Shown here: in pieces, positions 28,986 to 39,396 of the stretch
Layout: each line of letters begins with the position of its first letter
Position numbering within the stretch: the first letter of the stretch is position 1
From: an uncultured Bacteroidota bacterium
GTDB lineage: Bacteria; Bacteroidota; Bacteroidia; JABEUT01
DNA length: 64,000 nucleotides
Reading direction: 5' to 3'
Assembly (NCBI GenBank): GCA_903901055.1
Contig: CAIUPO010000037.1
Span: 62,001 to 126,000, forward strand
Notes under the pieces: model-generated
Told to the model about the DNA's origin: nothing
Seen by the model: the letters and a program-made list of their open reading frames with translations, nothing else
Database searches by the model: none
Position numbers and translations under genes: made by a program

Positions 28986-31418
28986 TTACGAACTCCTGAT
29001 AATCGCCCCGGTTTTTTCGGTGAAGCCGCGGGTTAATTTTTCCATTACCTTTTCAATTTCCTTATCACTAAGTGTCTTGGTCCCGCTTTGCAGGATGAAC
29101 CTTAAGGCATACGATTTCTTGCCCTCCTCTACCCCTTTTCCTTCATACACATCAAAAACTGATACCTCTTTTAAAAGTTCACGTTCTGTTTTATAAGCGA
29201 TATCTTTCAGGGCAGAAAACTGAACGGTCTTATCTATTATTAAAGCCAGGTCCCTCGAAACAGCCGGAAACTTCACAATTTCATTTAACTCCAACCCTTT
29301 TGGAATTTGTTGCAACAATATTTTCCAGTTAAAGTCGGCATAAAATACTTCTCCTTTGATTCCAAATTTCTTCAGGATTTCTTCTTTCACTTTTCCAACC
29401 CTTACCAACTCTCCTGAGTTTGCATTCATCGTGTAGCCATAGGATAACAAGGCGTCATCTTCCATAATACTTTCTACAAAATTTGCAGCACCTGCTATTT
29501 TTCCAATAACAGCATTTACGTATGATTTCAAATTAAAGTAATCTACGGATGAAGATTTGGAATTCCAGTTTGATGCAGATTTATCCCCGCAAACCCATAA
29601 TGCCAAATGTTCAATCTCCTTAAACTTTCCATCCTGCTTTTTATGGTAAGTTCTGCCAAATTCATAAAATTTTAAATCAGGGCTTTGGTTATTCTGATTA
29701 AGGGAAATACTTGTCAAACCATTAAACAATAAAGTGCCCCTCATAATATCCAAATCAGAGCTTAGCGGGTTCGCCATCTTCACTGTATCCGGATTTTCTT
29801 CGAATTTTGAAGATGTAAGTGATGTATTCATTATCTCTGCAAAACCAAGCGAGCTAAGGTAGTTGGCAACCTTGTCAAAAATTTCATCCGATTTTTTCTG
29901 ACCTGCATGAACCAACGGAATACTTAACTTTGTTGGAATAGGAATATTATTGTAGCCGTAAAACCTTAGTATCTCTTCCACAATATCAGCAGGGCCGGTA
30001 ATATCTAATCGGTTAGTAGGAATTGATAGTTGCCAAATATCCTCTCCTTTTTCAAGAATTTTTATTCCGACGGCCTTCAATATTTCAGCAATTTTATCGG
30101 CAGGAATAGTATGTCCAGCTAACCGATTGGCATACGAAATTGAAAACCCGAATTTCTTTTCTTCCACCCTTTCCGGATATACATCCTGTATTTCTGAAAC
30201 TACCACTGAAGGATTTTCTTCATGTATCAAATTAATAGCACGCATAAGGGCATACCCTGTAATATTGGCATCAGTACCCCGCTCAAACCTGAATGATGCA
30301 TCGGTATGCAGCCCATGAGTTCTTGCAGTCCTGCGGATATGCACAGAATCAAAACAAGCACTTTCAAGAAAAATGTTTTTAGTGCTTTCAACTACTCCAG
30401 ATTCTTTACCACCATAAACTCCTGCAATACACATTGCACATTCTTCATCACAAATCAAAAGGTCATCTTGTTTTAATTTCCTTTCGGTTCCGTCTAACGT
30501 AATTATTGCTTCGCCTGCCTTAGCTTTGCGCACCACTACTTTATTGCCTTTAATTTTGTCAGCATCAAAAGCATGGAGTGGCTGGCCTGTTTCAAACATT
30601 ACAAAATTGGTAATGTCTACTATATTATTGATGGGCCTCAAACCAATTGCTGACAGATAATTCCTCAGCCATTGTGGAGATTCTTTTACCTCAATTCCCT
30701 TTATCTCTATACCGGTGTAGCGCCTGCAAGCCTCGGGGTTTTCAAACGTAACAGTAATTTTATTACCCCCACCTTTCGGTGTTATATTAATGTCTGGAAA
30801 CTGCAAAAATGCATTCGTTGAATTCGTTGAATTTGAATGAATATTAATTGCTGCTGCCAAATCCCTTGCAACACCGATATGCGATAATGCGTCAGCCCTG
30901 TTAGGAGTAACACCTATTTCAAAAACCGAGTCATTATAAATCTGGAAATATTCCGAGGCTGGCAACCCTATTTTTGTTTCCATCGGCAGAACCATAACCC
31001 CGGCATGAGATTTACCAAGACCTATTTCGTCTTCAGCACAAATCATCCCTTCCGATGCTTCTCCCCTTATCTTGCTTTTTTTAATTGTGAATGGTTCCCC
31101 TTCTGAAGGGTAAAGCAAAGTTCCCTCGGTAGCGACAATCACTTTTTGTCCGGCTGCCACATTGGGCGCACCACATACTATATTCAATATTTTTTCTCCT
31201 CCTACATCAACGGTAGTAAGCGAAAGTTTATCGGCATTCGGGTGTTTAATACAAGTCCTAACTTCTCCTACAACCAAACCTTTCAGGCCTCCCTTAAAGG
31301 ATTCATAAGGTTCAATATGCTCCACTTCCAACCCCGCTTCCGTCAAAAGTTTTCCAACTTCTTCGGGCGAAAGGGTGGTGTTTATGTATTTTTTTAACCA
31401 GTTATAAGATATCTTCAT
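28986..31418 (-). CDS. pheT: Phenylalanyl-tRNA synthetase beta subunit
   Basis: MKISYNWLKKYINTTLSPEEVGKLLTEAGLEVE, tRNA-binding domain, B3/B4 and C-terminal FDX-ACB domain (FPAVSRDLALIID). Confidence 0.96.
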   Translation of the reverse strand: MKISYNWLKKYINTTLSPEEVGKLLTEAGLEVEHIEPYESFKGGLKGLVVGEVRTCIKHPNADKLSLTTVDVGGEKILNIVCGAPNVAAGQKVIVATEGTLLYPSEGEPFTIKKSKIRGEASEGMICAEDEIGLGKSHAGVMVLPMETKIGLPASEYFQIYNDSVFEIGVTPNRADALSHIGVARDLAAAINIHSNSTNSTNAFLQFPDINITPKGGGNKITVTFENPEACRRYTGIEIKGIEVKESPQWLRNYLSAIGLRPINNIVDITNFVMFETGQPLHAFDADKIKGNKVVVRKAKAGEAIITLDGTERKLKQDDLLICDEECAMCIAGVYGGKESGVVESTKNIFLESACFDSVHIRRTARTHGLHTDASFRFERGTDANITGYALMRAINLIHEENPSVVVSEIQDVYPERVEEKKFGFSISYANRLAGHTIPADKIAEILKAVGIKILEKGEDIWQLSIPTNRLDITGPADIVEEILRFYGYNNIPIPTKLSIPLVHAGQKKSDEIFDKVANYLSSLGFAEIMNTSLTSSKFEENPDTVKMANPLSSDLDIMRGTLLFNGLTSISLNQNNQSPDLKFYEFGRTYHKKQDGKFKEIEHLALWVCGDKSASNWNSKSSSVDYFNLKSYVNAVIGKIAGAANFVESIMEDDALLSYGYTMNANSGELVRVGKVKEEILKKFGIKGEVFYADFNWKILLQQIPKGLELNEIVKFPAVSRDLALIIDKTVQFSALKDIAYKTERELLKEVSVFDVYEGKGVEEGKKSYALRFILQSGTKTLSDKEIEKVMEKLTRGFTEKTGAIIRSS

Positions 31419-31483
31419 TGCTGCAAAATTCCATGCAAAAGTAAACTCTTACAAGGAATAGTGAAAGGAAAGAGTGAAAATAT

Positions 31484-32722
31484 TTAGGAAAGGTTCACTG
31501 GTTTTTCTACAGAGCCCTGCTCCCTAACAACCAACCTCTCAGTCTCAGAAAACTTCGTTTTTGTAAACATCAACCCCAACATCATAATCAGGCTTGAAAC
31601 AATGATAACGTAATAAATTATACCATCGCTGAAAGCAGGGGAAATAAAGTGAGCAGGAATTGCATAAAACAATACCACCGTTACCAATCCCCTTGGAGCG
31701 ATAAATAATTCTGGAATAAGATGCGTTTTGGATATAAAAAGCAGGAAAATAAAACGTGCAAAAAGTATGCACCCGATAATTAATGATCCGGTGATGATAA
31801 CCTCAGGTGTTATAAGGGAGTTGATATTCATGGCATAGCCGAAAAGAATAAAGAAAAAAGTACGGACAAGAAAAGCAGATTCAGCAGTTAGGAGTTTAAG
31901 TTCTGCCGTAACTGAAGACATTTTTTCAAGGTGAAGAACCTTTGCCAGCTTTCCTTTGATAAAGTACTTGTTATTATTGAGCATGATGCCGAACACAAGG
32001 ATAAGAAGCAAAGATGGCAGGTGGAATATCTTCCCGATGGAATAAATTAAAATAAGTATGGCAAAAATCAGGAAAGATTTAATATGCGTTGTAATACTGT
32101 TCAGCATGAACACAAGCAGTCCTGAACTGATAAAAGATATGAGAATTATGTAAAAAATATTCAGAAAAAAATCAAGAAATGACTCAGAGGACAGGGCGTT
32201 GTCAAGTATGGCAAAATTAAAAACCATGATTCCAATGATATCCGAAAAAGTGGATTCATAAATGATGAACTCCTTTTTGTGTTCACTCAGTTCTTTAACC
32301 GAAGGGATGGCTATGGCACTGCTGATTACACCCAAAGGGAGTGAATAAACTATTGCATTACGAACTGGTATTCCCAGATAATTATGAAGTACAAGGTATA
32401 TCAGCCCGCTGGTTGCAGCCAGTATAAGTATGGCAGAAAGAATTGATTTGCCTATCAAAGGAAATTTCTTGCGTGTTAATCCCAAATCAAGTGAGCCTTC
32501 CAGTACTATCATAATAAGGCCTATATCCCCAAAAAGATTAAGGAAAAAAGAGGTTCCGGAAAGCTGAATTCCGAATTTGTCGCCAAAAAATTTAAGGCCT
32601 GCACCAGTTGCCAAAAGCAATATAACGGAGGGGATTTTTACATACCTCGCAATTATATTAAACAAGTACGACAGAATTACAAGCGCACTGAGTGTAATAA
32701 GGATATTGTTGGTGTTTGCCAT
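31484..32722 (-). CDS. Cation:proton antiporter (NhaP/CPA-type)
   Basis: Polytopic 412 aa; KIPSVILLLATGAGLKFFGDKFG, LIMIVLEGSLDLGLTRKKF, APRGLVTVVLFYAIP. Confidence 0.8.
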   Translation of the reverse strand: MANTNNILITLSALVILSYLFNIIARYVKIPSVILLLATGAGLKFFGDKFGIQLSGTSFFLNLFGDIGLIMIVLEGSLDLGLTRKKFPLIGKSILSAILILAATSGLIYLVLHNYLGIPVRNAIVYSLPLGVISSAIAIPSVKELSEHKKEFIIYESTFSDIIGIMVFNFAILDNALSSESFLDFFLNIFYIILISFISSGLLVFMLNSITTHIKSFLIFAILILIYSIGKIFHLPSLLLILVFGIMLNNNKYFIKGKLAKVLHLEKMSSVTAELKLLTAESAFLVRTFFFILFGYAMNINSLITPEVIITGSLIIGCILFARFIFLLFISKTHLIPELFIAPRGLVTVVLFYAIPAHFISPAFSDGIIYYVIIVSSLIMMLGLMFTKTKFSETERLVVREQGSVEKPVNLS

Positions 32723-32822
32723 TCTGCCAAAGATACGAAAGGGTTATGAGGATTTCCAATCTGCATTTAACACTATGTATTAAAGATTTGTTACTTTTGA
32801 AACTAAGACCATATTTAACCCC

Positions 32823-33458
32823 ATGAGAATATATATGAGAACACATACCAAAGCTACACAGGATGAGCTGACACCTCAATTGGCAATAGAAATTTTAAAA
32901 GAAGGGAACGAACGTTTTGTAAATAATATAAAGGCTCACCGCAACTTACTGGAACAAGCTAATGATACCTCTCAAGGGCAATTTCCATTTGCGGCTATAT
33001 TAAGCTGTATTGACTCCCGCACCTCAGCCGAACTGATTTTCGACCAGGGTTTAGGGGATATTTTCAGCATACGTATTGCAGGCAACATTTTAAATGATGA
33101 TATTTTGGGCAGCATGGAATTTGCTTGTAAAGTTGCAGGTTCTAAACTGATTGTAGTACTTGGCCATACCAAATGTGGCGCAATTGAAGGCGCTTGCGAT
33201 AACATTGAGATTGGGCATATAACAACCCTCCTGAACAAAATTAAACCTGCAATTGCCATTGAAACTGAAACCAAATCAGATAGGAAGTCAAGTAATAAGG
33301 AATTTGTGAAAAATGTTACCCGTCACAACGTTACTTTAACCGTTGACCAAGTAAAAAAACAAAGCCCTATTCTACATGAAATGGAAGAATCGGGCAAAAT
33401 AAAAATCATTGGCGGACTATATGATTTAGATACCGGCAAGGTTACTTTTTATGAGTAA
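32823..33458 (+). CDS. Beta-class carbonic anhydrase
   Basis: AILSCIDSRTSAELIFDQGLGDIFSIRIAGN, VVLGHTKCGAIEGACD (Cys-Asp-Arg and His-x2-Cys zinc ligands). Start possibly 32835. Confidence 0.92.
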   Translation: MRIYMRTHTKATQDELTPQLAIEILKEGNERFVNNIKAHRNLLEQANDTSQGQFPFAAILSCIDSRTSAELIFDQGLGDIFSIRIAGNILNDDILGSMEFACKVAGSKLIVVLGHTKCGAIEGACDNIEIGHITTLLNKIKPAIAIETETKSDRKSSNKEFVKNVTRHNVTLTVDQVKKQSPILHEMEESGKIKIIGGLYDLDTGKVTFYE

Positions 33459-33673
33459 ACTACTTCGTACCGGAGTTTACGTTCTGTATCCTTCCCATAT
33501 TATGTTAAAATTCCCGAAGCCTGGATTTATTAGACGAACTTTACGTTGCAAACATGAAGCACCAAATGGAACTTGGCATTGCAAATCAGCACATCAGGTG
33601 TTCCAACTGCTTTAAATCAGCTTCTATGTGGCAATAATATATTACCTTGCGCAGCAAGTAAAAAAATAAACTA

Positions 33674-34807
33674 ATGGAATTACGTTTTAAATCAGTGCCT
33701 TTAGAGCAACCCTTTCACGATGAAAATGCAGGTAAAACGCTTGATGCCGAGAGCCAGTTTATGTCTACATTAAGGAAGAATGTGAATGCTTATTTTAAGG
33801 AAGAAGGCATTTCCCAAAAAGGGAACATTACCCTCTTTATGCAAACAGCCGTAATGTTGTCTTTATACCTTGTTCCCTATATTCTTTTGTTATCAGTGCA
33901 CATGGCCTGGTGGATTGCCCTTCCTCTTGTAATGATAATTGGTGTTGGTATAGCGGGCATTGGTATGTGCGTTATGCACGATGCCCTACATGGTTCATAT
34001 TCAAAAAAGGAATGGGTTAATAAACTCTTCGGTGGTTCACTCTATTTATTAGGCGGTAATGTTTTCAACTGGAAGTTACAACACAATGTATTACACCATA
34101 CTTTTACGAATATCCCCGGCACCGATGGAGATATAGCAGAGCGCTGGCCGCTCCGTTTGTCGGATAATGCACCGCTAAAAAAGATTCACCGTTTCCAATA
34201 TATCCACTGGTTCTTCTTCTACGGACTAATGACCGTAACCCGGATTGTAAACGATTTTACCCAGCTTGCCGAATACCAAAAAGCCGGAATAACTGCTAAG
34301 TATAAAGTGAATATGACCAAAGAATATTTGGTAATGATTGGCGTTAAAACCATTTACTTGTTTGCATTTATTGCACTTCCAATAATGATCACCCCATTTA
34401 GCTGGTGGCAGGTGGTTGCCGGGTTTTTTATCATGCACTGGGTTGCAGGTTTTATTTTAAGCACAGTGTTCCAATTGGCACACGTAGTAGAAGGTGCTGA
34501 ACAACCACTACCTGACGAAAACGGCACTATCCATCACGATTGGGCAGTTCACGAACTGCGCACAACAGCTGATTTTTCAAGAAACAGCCGCTTTATTAAC
34601 TTTTTTGTGGGTGGGTTGAACTTCCAGATTGAACATCATTTGTTCCCTTATATTAGCCATGTACACTATAAAAATATAGCGCCAATTGTAGAGGAAACCG
34701 CCAAGCAGTTTGGATTAGAATACAACTTGAAACCCACCTTTTTTGATGCACTGGGTTCTCATGTAAAAATGCTTAAGACATTGGGCGCTCAACCTGCACG
34801 GGCTTAG
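33674..34807 (+). CDS. Membrane fatty acid desaturase
   Basis: Three His boxes: HDALHGS, HNVLHHTFTN, QIEHHLFPYISHVHY. Confidence 0.92.
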   Translation: MELRFKSVPLEQPFHDENAGKTLDAESQFMSTLRKNVNAYFKEEGISQKGNITLFMQTAVMLSLYLVPYILLLSVHMAWWIALPLVMIIGVGIAGIGMCVMHDALHGSYSKKEWVNKLFGGSLYLLGGNVFNWKLQHNVLHHTFTNIPGTDGDIAERWPLRLSDNAPLKKIHRFQYIHWFFFYGLMTVTRIVNDFTQLAEYQKAGITAKYKVNMTKEYLVMIGVKTIYLFAFIALPIMITPFSWWQVVAGFFIMHWVAGFILSTVFQLAHVVEGAEQPLPDENGTIHHDWAVHELRTTADFSRNSRFINFFVGGLNFQIEHHLFPYISHVHYKNIAPIVEETAKQFGLEYNLKPTFFDALGSHVKMLKTLGAQPARA

Positions 34808-34984
34808 TTTTAGTCAATAAACACTATATTAAGGCATAAAGTAGGAAAAAGATATTCCTCTATCGTGTTCTGGTCATTTATCATCTACTATCATGACAAA
34901 TGACCTTTTCCAAAATTAAGTAAGGCACGACTTTTGTTCACAATGAATAATTGTGACCTTACCTGATTTTCAAAACTATTTCAT

Positions 34985-35926
34985 TTGGACTCCTTTAATA
35001 ATACTGTAATTGACTGGCTACTCGCCGGTGATGCTTCTGTGGTTTATCAGACCAAAAGAGATTTACTCGGTGCAGGAGATTCGGAATTGAAAACACTCCA
35101 AAAGAGAATTCCAATGGAAGGATGGGGCAAGCAATTTATGAAATACCGCAACGCTGACGGGCTTTGGGGCGGCGGATTTTATTTACCCAAATGGACCTCT
35201 ACCCATTATACCCTTCTTGACCTAAAAAACCTGGGATTCCCTAAAGGGAATCACCTGATTAATGAAAGTGTTTTACAGGTGCTTTATACTGAAAAGGGAA
35301 AGAATGGTGGCATCAGCTATGGCCGCAAATACAGCGATGTTTGTGTAAACGGAATGATATTAAACTTTGGGGCATATTTCGTCGGTAAGCACAAATCCCT
35401 TAACGAAATTGTAGATTTCCTACTCGATACCCAAATGCCTGACGGTGGCTGGAATTGCAAATATCTGCAGGGGGCTACGCATAGTTCAGTGCACTCAACC
35501 CTTAGTGTTTTGGAAGGGCTGTGCGAGCATATTCATTCAGGAAACGTGCATAAGATTCGGGAAATAATGCTGGCTAAAAAAAGAGGTGTTGAATTTTTGC
35601 TTGTTCATAATCTTTACAAATCCCATACAACAGGTGCAATAATAGACCCAAAAATGCTACGCTTCACCTACCCTACCCGTTGGAGATACGATATTTTAAG
35701 AGCACTCGATTATTTTCAACGGGCACAGGTTTCGTATGATAAACGAATGGAGGATGCCCTATCCATACTCCGCAGCAAACAAAGGCCCGATGGCCTATGG
35801 AATTTAGAAGGAAAGCATGCAGGTAAATTCCATTTTGAAATGGAAAAAGCAGGACAGCCCAGCCGATGGAATACATTGAGGGCATTGCGGGTGTTAAAGC
35901 ATTTTGAATCTGGTTATTCTCACTAA
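34985..35926 (+). CDS. Prenyltransferase/squalene-cyclase-like alpha-toroid protein
   Basis: Repeats DTQMPDGGWNCKYLQGATHSSVHSTLSVLEGL and SKQRPDGLWNLEGKHAGKFHFEMEKAGQPSRWNTLRALRVL. TTG start in the track. Confidence 0.65.
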   Translation: MDSFNNTVIDWLLAGDASVVYQTKRDLLGAGDSELKTLQKRIPMEGWGKQFMKYRNADGLWGGGFYLPKWTSTHYTLLDLKNLGFPKGNHLINESVLQVLYTEKGKNGGISYGRKYSDVCVNGMILNFGAYFVGKHKSLNEIVDFLLDTQMPDGGWNCKYLQGATHSSVHSTLSVLEGLCEHIHSGNVHKIREIMLAKKRGVEFLLVHNLYKSHTTGAIIDPKMLRFTYPTRWRYDILRALDYFQRAQVSYDKRMEDALSILRSKQRPDGLWNLEGKHAGKFHFEMEKAGQPSRWNTLRALRVLKHFESGYSH

Positions 35927-35966
35927 TTCACCAATATGTTACTTTTGAAGAAAGTATTGTATCAAA

Positions 35967-36689
35967 ATGAAGGTGCTTCGCCCATTTATTATTTGCTTGT
36001 TTACGATAATAGCATTGAATTGCAGATCTCAATCTCCGATTGAAAAAGCATTTCCTGATTCTGTAAAGCCCTATAAACCAAAAATACTTACAGTATTTAA
36101 TTTGGATAGTTTAAAACCATTTATGCTGGATACTTTGCATAATCCTGATGGGTATATATTTGTATCTCACACCAACAATCAAGCTAATGGCCCATTTATT
36201 GCACTAAAAAAAAAGAGTTATTACAACTATTTTTATGCTACCGGTGAAAATGGAGGCAATGGCATTGATAAAGGCAAGATGATAGATTTTGGTGGTAAAG
36301 GGTGCAAGAAATTCTTATTGAATTACCATGAAAATATGGGGAACGAATATTTCAGCGAATATCATCAGGGTTTTTACTTATGGGATTTAGATAAAATTGA
36401 ATTACTAATGTCTGTAGAGTACATTTATAGTAATTCCGACCATGGGATAAGCAGAGATTCAACAGGTGAATATATTCAGACGGATAGTGGCTCGGAAGAC
36501 TGTTATAATTTTAAACCTTCTTTCACAAATAACACCATAACATTTACAGAAACTAACCCTCCCTGTCAATGGGAGCAAAATGAAGCGGAAAAAAGAGAAC
36601 AGAAAGCCAATCCTCTAATTAATCCAAGGGTAATAAAATATAAACTCCATAAGGGAAATCTTATTCGGGTAAATTCCATACCCAAATGA
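35967..36689 (+). CDS. Hypothetical exported protein
   Basis: Intact 240 aa ORF with signal peptide and TATT-type upstream region; no recognised domain. Confidence 0.6.
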   Translation: MKVLRPFIICLFTIIALNCRSQSPIEKAFPDSVKPYKPKILTVFNLDSLKPFMLDTLHNPDGYIFVSHTNNQANGPFIALKKKSYYNYFYATGENGGNGIDKGKMIDFGGKGCKKFLLNYHENMGNEYFSEYHQGFYLWDLDKIELLMSVEYIYSNSDHGISRDSTGEYIQTDSGSEDCYNFKPSFTNNTITFTETNPPCQWEQNEAEKREQKANPLINPRVIKYKLHKGNLIRVNSIPK

Positions 36690-36692
36690 ACA

Positions 36693-37514
36693 CTACTGTA
36701 TCGTAAATCTGAAAGTAATGGTTCCGTATTGTTCAGGAGTACCATCGGGGCTCTTGTTAAACTTTGTTTTCAAAGCCGCATCCTGAACCATTTTATATAA
36801 GGTACCGTCGTTTATAGTAGTACCGATAACTCCCGGGGTGGCTTCAGTTACAGTTCCATCGCCGTCAACTGTAATCCCTACCACAATCTGACCTTGCACA
36901 GGGTTATTGGTAACAAAGTTGGGTCTGTGTACTAGCTGCCTTCCGCTTAGTTTGAAATCAGGGCTACCATTACCACCGCCACCCGGACCCGGTCCTACAC
37001 CATTACCGGTGCTTGTTCCGGGTAATACTCCATTAGGGCTTCCTGCATTCCCTTGCTGTCCGGAATTTCCGTTTCCTCCGGACTGGCCTTTTGAATTTTT
37101 GAATTTATTCAAACTGCTTGCAAGCTGAACGCTCATTTGTGGCTGGGGTTTCACTGTATCTACTTTAACCTGTGTTGTAGTAGTTTTAGAACCACTCACA
37201 ACCGGGGCGCTTTCCACATTATTGGTAACAACCGGATTTGTTGCTTTAGGGGTAGGCTGCGATGTTTGCACTGCCTTACTCACTGAGCTTGTATTATTGC
37301 CCATATTATTCGCTTCCACATTGCCCGTGCCATTTACGCCATTGCCAAAATCAAGTTCCAATTCCCCTCCGCCCGGAGGTTCAGGGTATGGCGGAATTGG
37401 TGTAATTATAATGTACAAAATAAAAAACAGCAACAACAGGGCATGAATGCCAATTGTAATAATCGCGGCAAGCGTTTTATTATTCCTATCCTGCTTAACA
37501 GCCACTGTTGCCAT
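36693..37514 (-). CDS. TonB-like energy transducer
   Basis: N-terminal TM (ALLLLFFILYIIITPIPPYPEPPGGGE), Gly/Asn/Pro-rich linker, C-terminal PNFVTNNPVQGQIVVGITVDGDGTVTEATPG. Follows exbB/exbD. Confidence 0.75.
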   Translation of the reverse strand: MATVAVKQDRNNKTLAAIITIGIHALLLLFFILYIIITPIPPYPEPPGGGELELDFGNGVNGTGNVEANNMGNNTSSVSKAVQTSQPTPKATNPVVTNNVESAPVVSGSKTTTTQVKVDTVKPQPQMSVQLASSLNKFKNSKGQSGGNGNSGQQGNAGSPNGVLPGTSTGNGVGPGPGGGGNGSPDFKLSGRQLVHRPNFVTNNPVQGQIVVGITVDGDGTVTEATPGVIGTTINDGTLYKMVQDAALKTKFNKSPDGTPEQYGTITFRFTIQ

Positions 37515-37532
37515 AATTCCTTTTCAGGTTGC

Positions 37533-37952
37533 TTATTTATTTGAAGCAGGCTGTGTAGCCAGCACCATTTTTATTTTAAGGTCAGCCGCAATGGTTAATA
37601 CATCCACCAAATCCTGTATTGTTAAAGATTTATCAAACCTCAAAACTGCTGTTGGGTCGTCTACTCCCACTATTTTAGATTTCAATGCAGGCTCAAGGGT
37701 TTCCAGGTCTACCTGTTGGTTGTTAAGGTAAAATACTTTCTGGTCATTTACTTTGGTAACACTAATGGTAATAGGTTGCTTATCCATTTTCTCCTGCACC
37801 TTTTTCGAGTTTGGCAGAATCAATTTCACCACGCTTGGGTTGGCAAGTGTAGACACAATCAGGAAAAACAACATCAGGAAGAACATGATGTCGTTCATAG
37901 GAGAAGTCTCCACATGCGCCCCGCCGAATTTACTTTCTCTTTTAATTTTCAT
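37533..37952 (-). CDS. exbD: Biopolymer transport protein ExbD/TolR
   Basis: SPMNDIMFFLMLFFLIVSTLANPSVVKLILPNS. Confidence 0.9.
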   Translation of the reverse strand: MKIKRESKFGGAHVETSPMNDIMFFLMLFFLIVSTLANPSVVKLILPNSKKVQEKMDKQPITISVTKVNDQKVFYLNNQQVDLETLEPALKSKIVGVDDPTAVLRFDKSLTIQDLVDVLTIAADLKIKMVLATQPASNK

Positions 37953-37973
37953 CGTTCACAGATTTATGAAAAT

Positions 37974-38705
37974 TTAAGCGCTCTTTTTTTGATTCTCATA
38001 AAGCATATCCATAAAATCCATGGACACTATTTCCATTTTCTGAATAGTTTTGGTAACCATAATATTCAGCCAGTGGTATGCTATGAATGATAATATACCG
38101 ATTGACAAACCGGTGGCGCTGGTAATCATTTTTTCATACAATCCACCTGCAATCAATCCCAAACTTATATGATCCTGAAGCGATATATTATAGAATATTT
38201 TAATAACCCCCAGGATAGTTCCTATAAAACCAAACATAGGTGCAATACCTGCTATAATTGCCAGAATATTAAGGTTCTTTTCAAGTGCAAACACTTCAAC
38301 CCTTCCTGCATTCTCCATGGAGTTTTCTATGTCCTTTAAAGGAGAACCTATTTTGCTTATGCCTTTGGCAACCATGCGTGCCTGTGGGTTATCGGCATTT
38401 TTACACAAGGCTTTTGCGGCCTCCAAATTATTGCTGTTCATCACATCCCGCATAGAATTGAGGAAGTTTTTTCCTGAACGGGATGCCTTTTTAATAAAGA
38501 GGTACCGTTCTATTATTACAAATACAGTTATTAAGGATAGTATTCCCAATGGAATCATTATTACCCCACCCTTCATTATCAGGTCAAGCAACGACATTTT
38601 ATCCGGCGGCGCAGTAGCTTGTACTGCCGCATGTGCCGTATCTGTAACGGCTTTAACAACTGAAGTTGCGGTGGCTGGCACCTGTAAAAGCAAAGAATGT
38701 ATCAT
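37974..38705 (-). CDS. exbB: MotA/TolQ/ExbB proton channel protein
   Basis: VIMIPLGILSLITVFVIIERYLFI...LNILAIIAGIAPMFGFIGTILGVIKIF...LIAGGLYEKMITSATGLSIGI. Confidence 0.9.
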   Translation of the reverse strand: MIHSLLLQVPATATSVVKAVTDTAHAAVQATAPPDKMSLLDLIMKGGVIMIPLGILSLITVFVIIERYLFIKKASRSGKNFLNSMRDVMNSNNLEAAKALCKNADNPQARMVAKGISKIGSPLKDIENSMENAGRVEVFALEKNLNILAIIAGIAPMFGFIGTILGVIKIFYNISLQDHISLGLIAGGLYEKMITSATGLSIGILSFIAYHWLNIMVTKTIQKMEIVSMDFMDMLYENQKKSA

Positions 38706-38911
38706 GAGGGTTACTTTAAAAGTTAGTCTTTCGGAATGCTAAAGTATTTTACCCTTCAATACCAAAAATGTTAAGCGGAGTTAATATATGAACACAATTA
38801 TGTTAGTTGGTATACGTTAAACAAAAAAGAATGTTACTTATCTTTGTATTTAAATAATAATTATTATTGCAGTGTGTGTCTGATTTTTTATTCCAATAAA
38901 AATCAAAAACC

Positions 38912-39364
38912 ATGGGAAAAAAGACCGAAATAAAGAACAAAAAAACGGAAAATCAAAAACCGGCAAAACCTGCTGCTAAGGCGGATTCTGCAAAAAAAGA
39001 CGTTAAAAAAACTGTGAGTACAAAGAAACCATCTGCTTCAAAAAGTGACGATTCTAAAAAGAAGCCAGCAGTAAAATCTGCACCTGAAAAGAAAGGGAAA
39101 GCTGCACCGGCCAAAGAATCAGAAAAGCTAAAGAAGAAGGCAAAACCTGCAGCTAAGGGTGGAAAAGCCTTGAAAAATCAGAAAGATTTTTTCGTCAGCG
39201 ATGACGATGATGAAGAAGAAGGCGGAAAAGAAAAGGCAGAAGAAACGGATTATGTAGAAGAAACCGAAATCGAATTTATTGAAGAGGGTTCTACCATTGA
39301 GGACTTAACCCTGAGCGATGATGACGATGATGAGGATGAGTTCTACGGCGACGACGACTTCTAG
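38912..39364 (+). CDS. Bipolar low-complexity protein: Lys/Ala/Pro-rich N-half, Asp/Glu-rich C-tail
   Basis: KKTEIKNKKTENQKPAKPAAK... then VSDDDDEEEGG...LSDDDDDEDEFYGDDDF. TATCTTTG promoter box upstream (about 38839). Confidence 0.75.
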   Translation: MGKKTEIKNKKTENQKPAKPAAKADSAKKDVKKTVSTKKPSASKSDDSKKKPAVKSAPEKKGKAAPAKESEKLKKKAKPAAKGGKALKNQKDFFVSDDDDEEEGGKEKAEETDYVEETEIEFIEEGSTIEDLTLSDDDDDEDEFYGDDDF

Positions 39365-39396
39365 GTCTCGGCCCGAAGGGCGATTATCAGTACTTT

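Noticed and set aside
30806-30846. NSTNSTN micro-repeat in pheT
   Set aside because: Short in-frame slippage product in a variable linker; no wider significance visible.
33455-33480. GTAAACT...AGTTTAC hairpin after the carbonic anhydrase
   Set aside because: Weak 7-bp stem with a 12-nt loop and no T run; not confident as a terminator.
38853-38868. Perfect palindrome AATAATAATTATTATT upstream of 38912
   Set aside because: Simple AT sequence in an AT-rich promoter region; expected to occur by chance.
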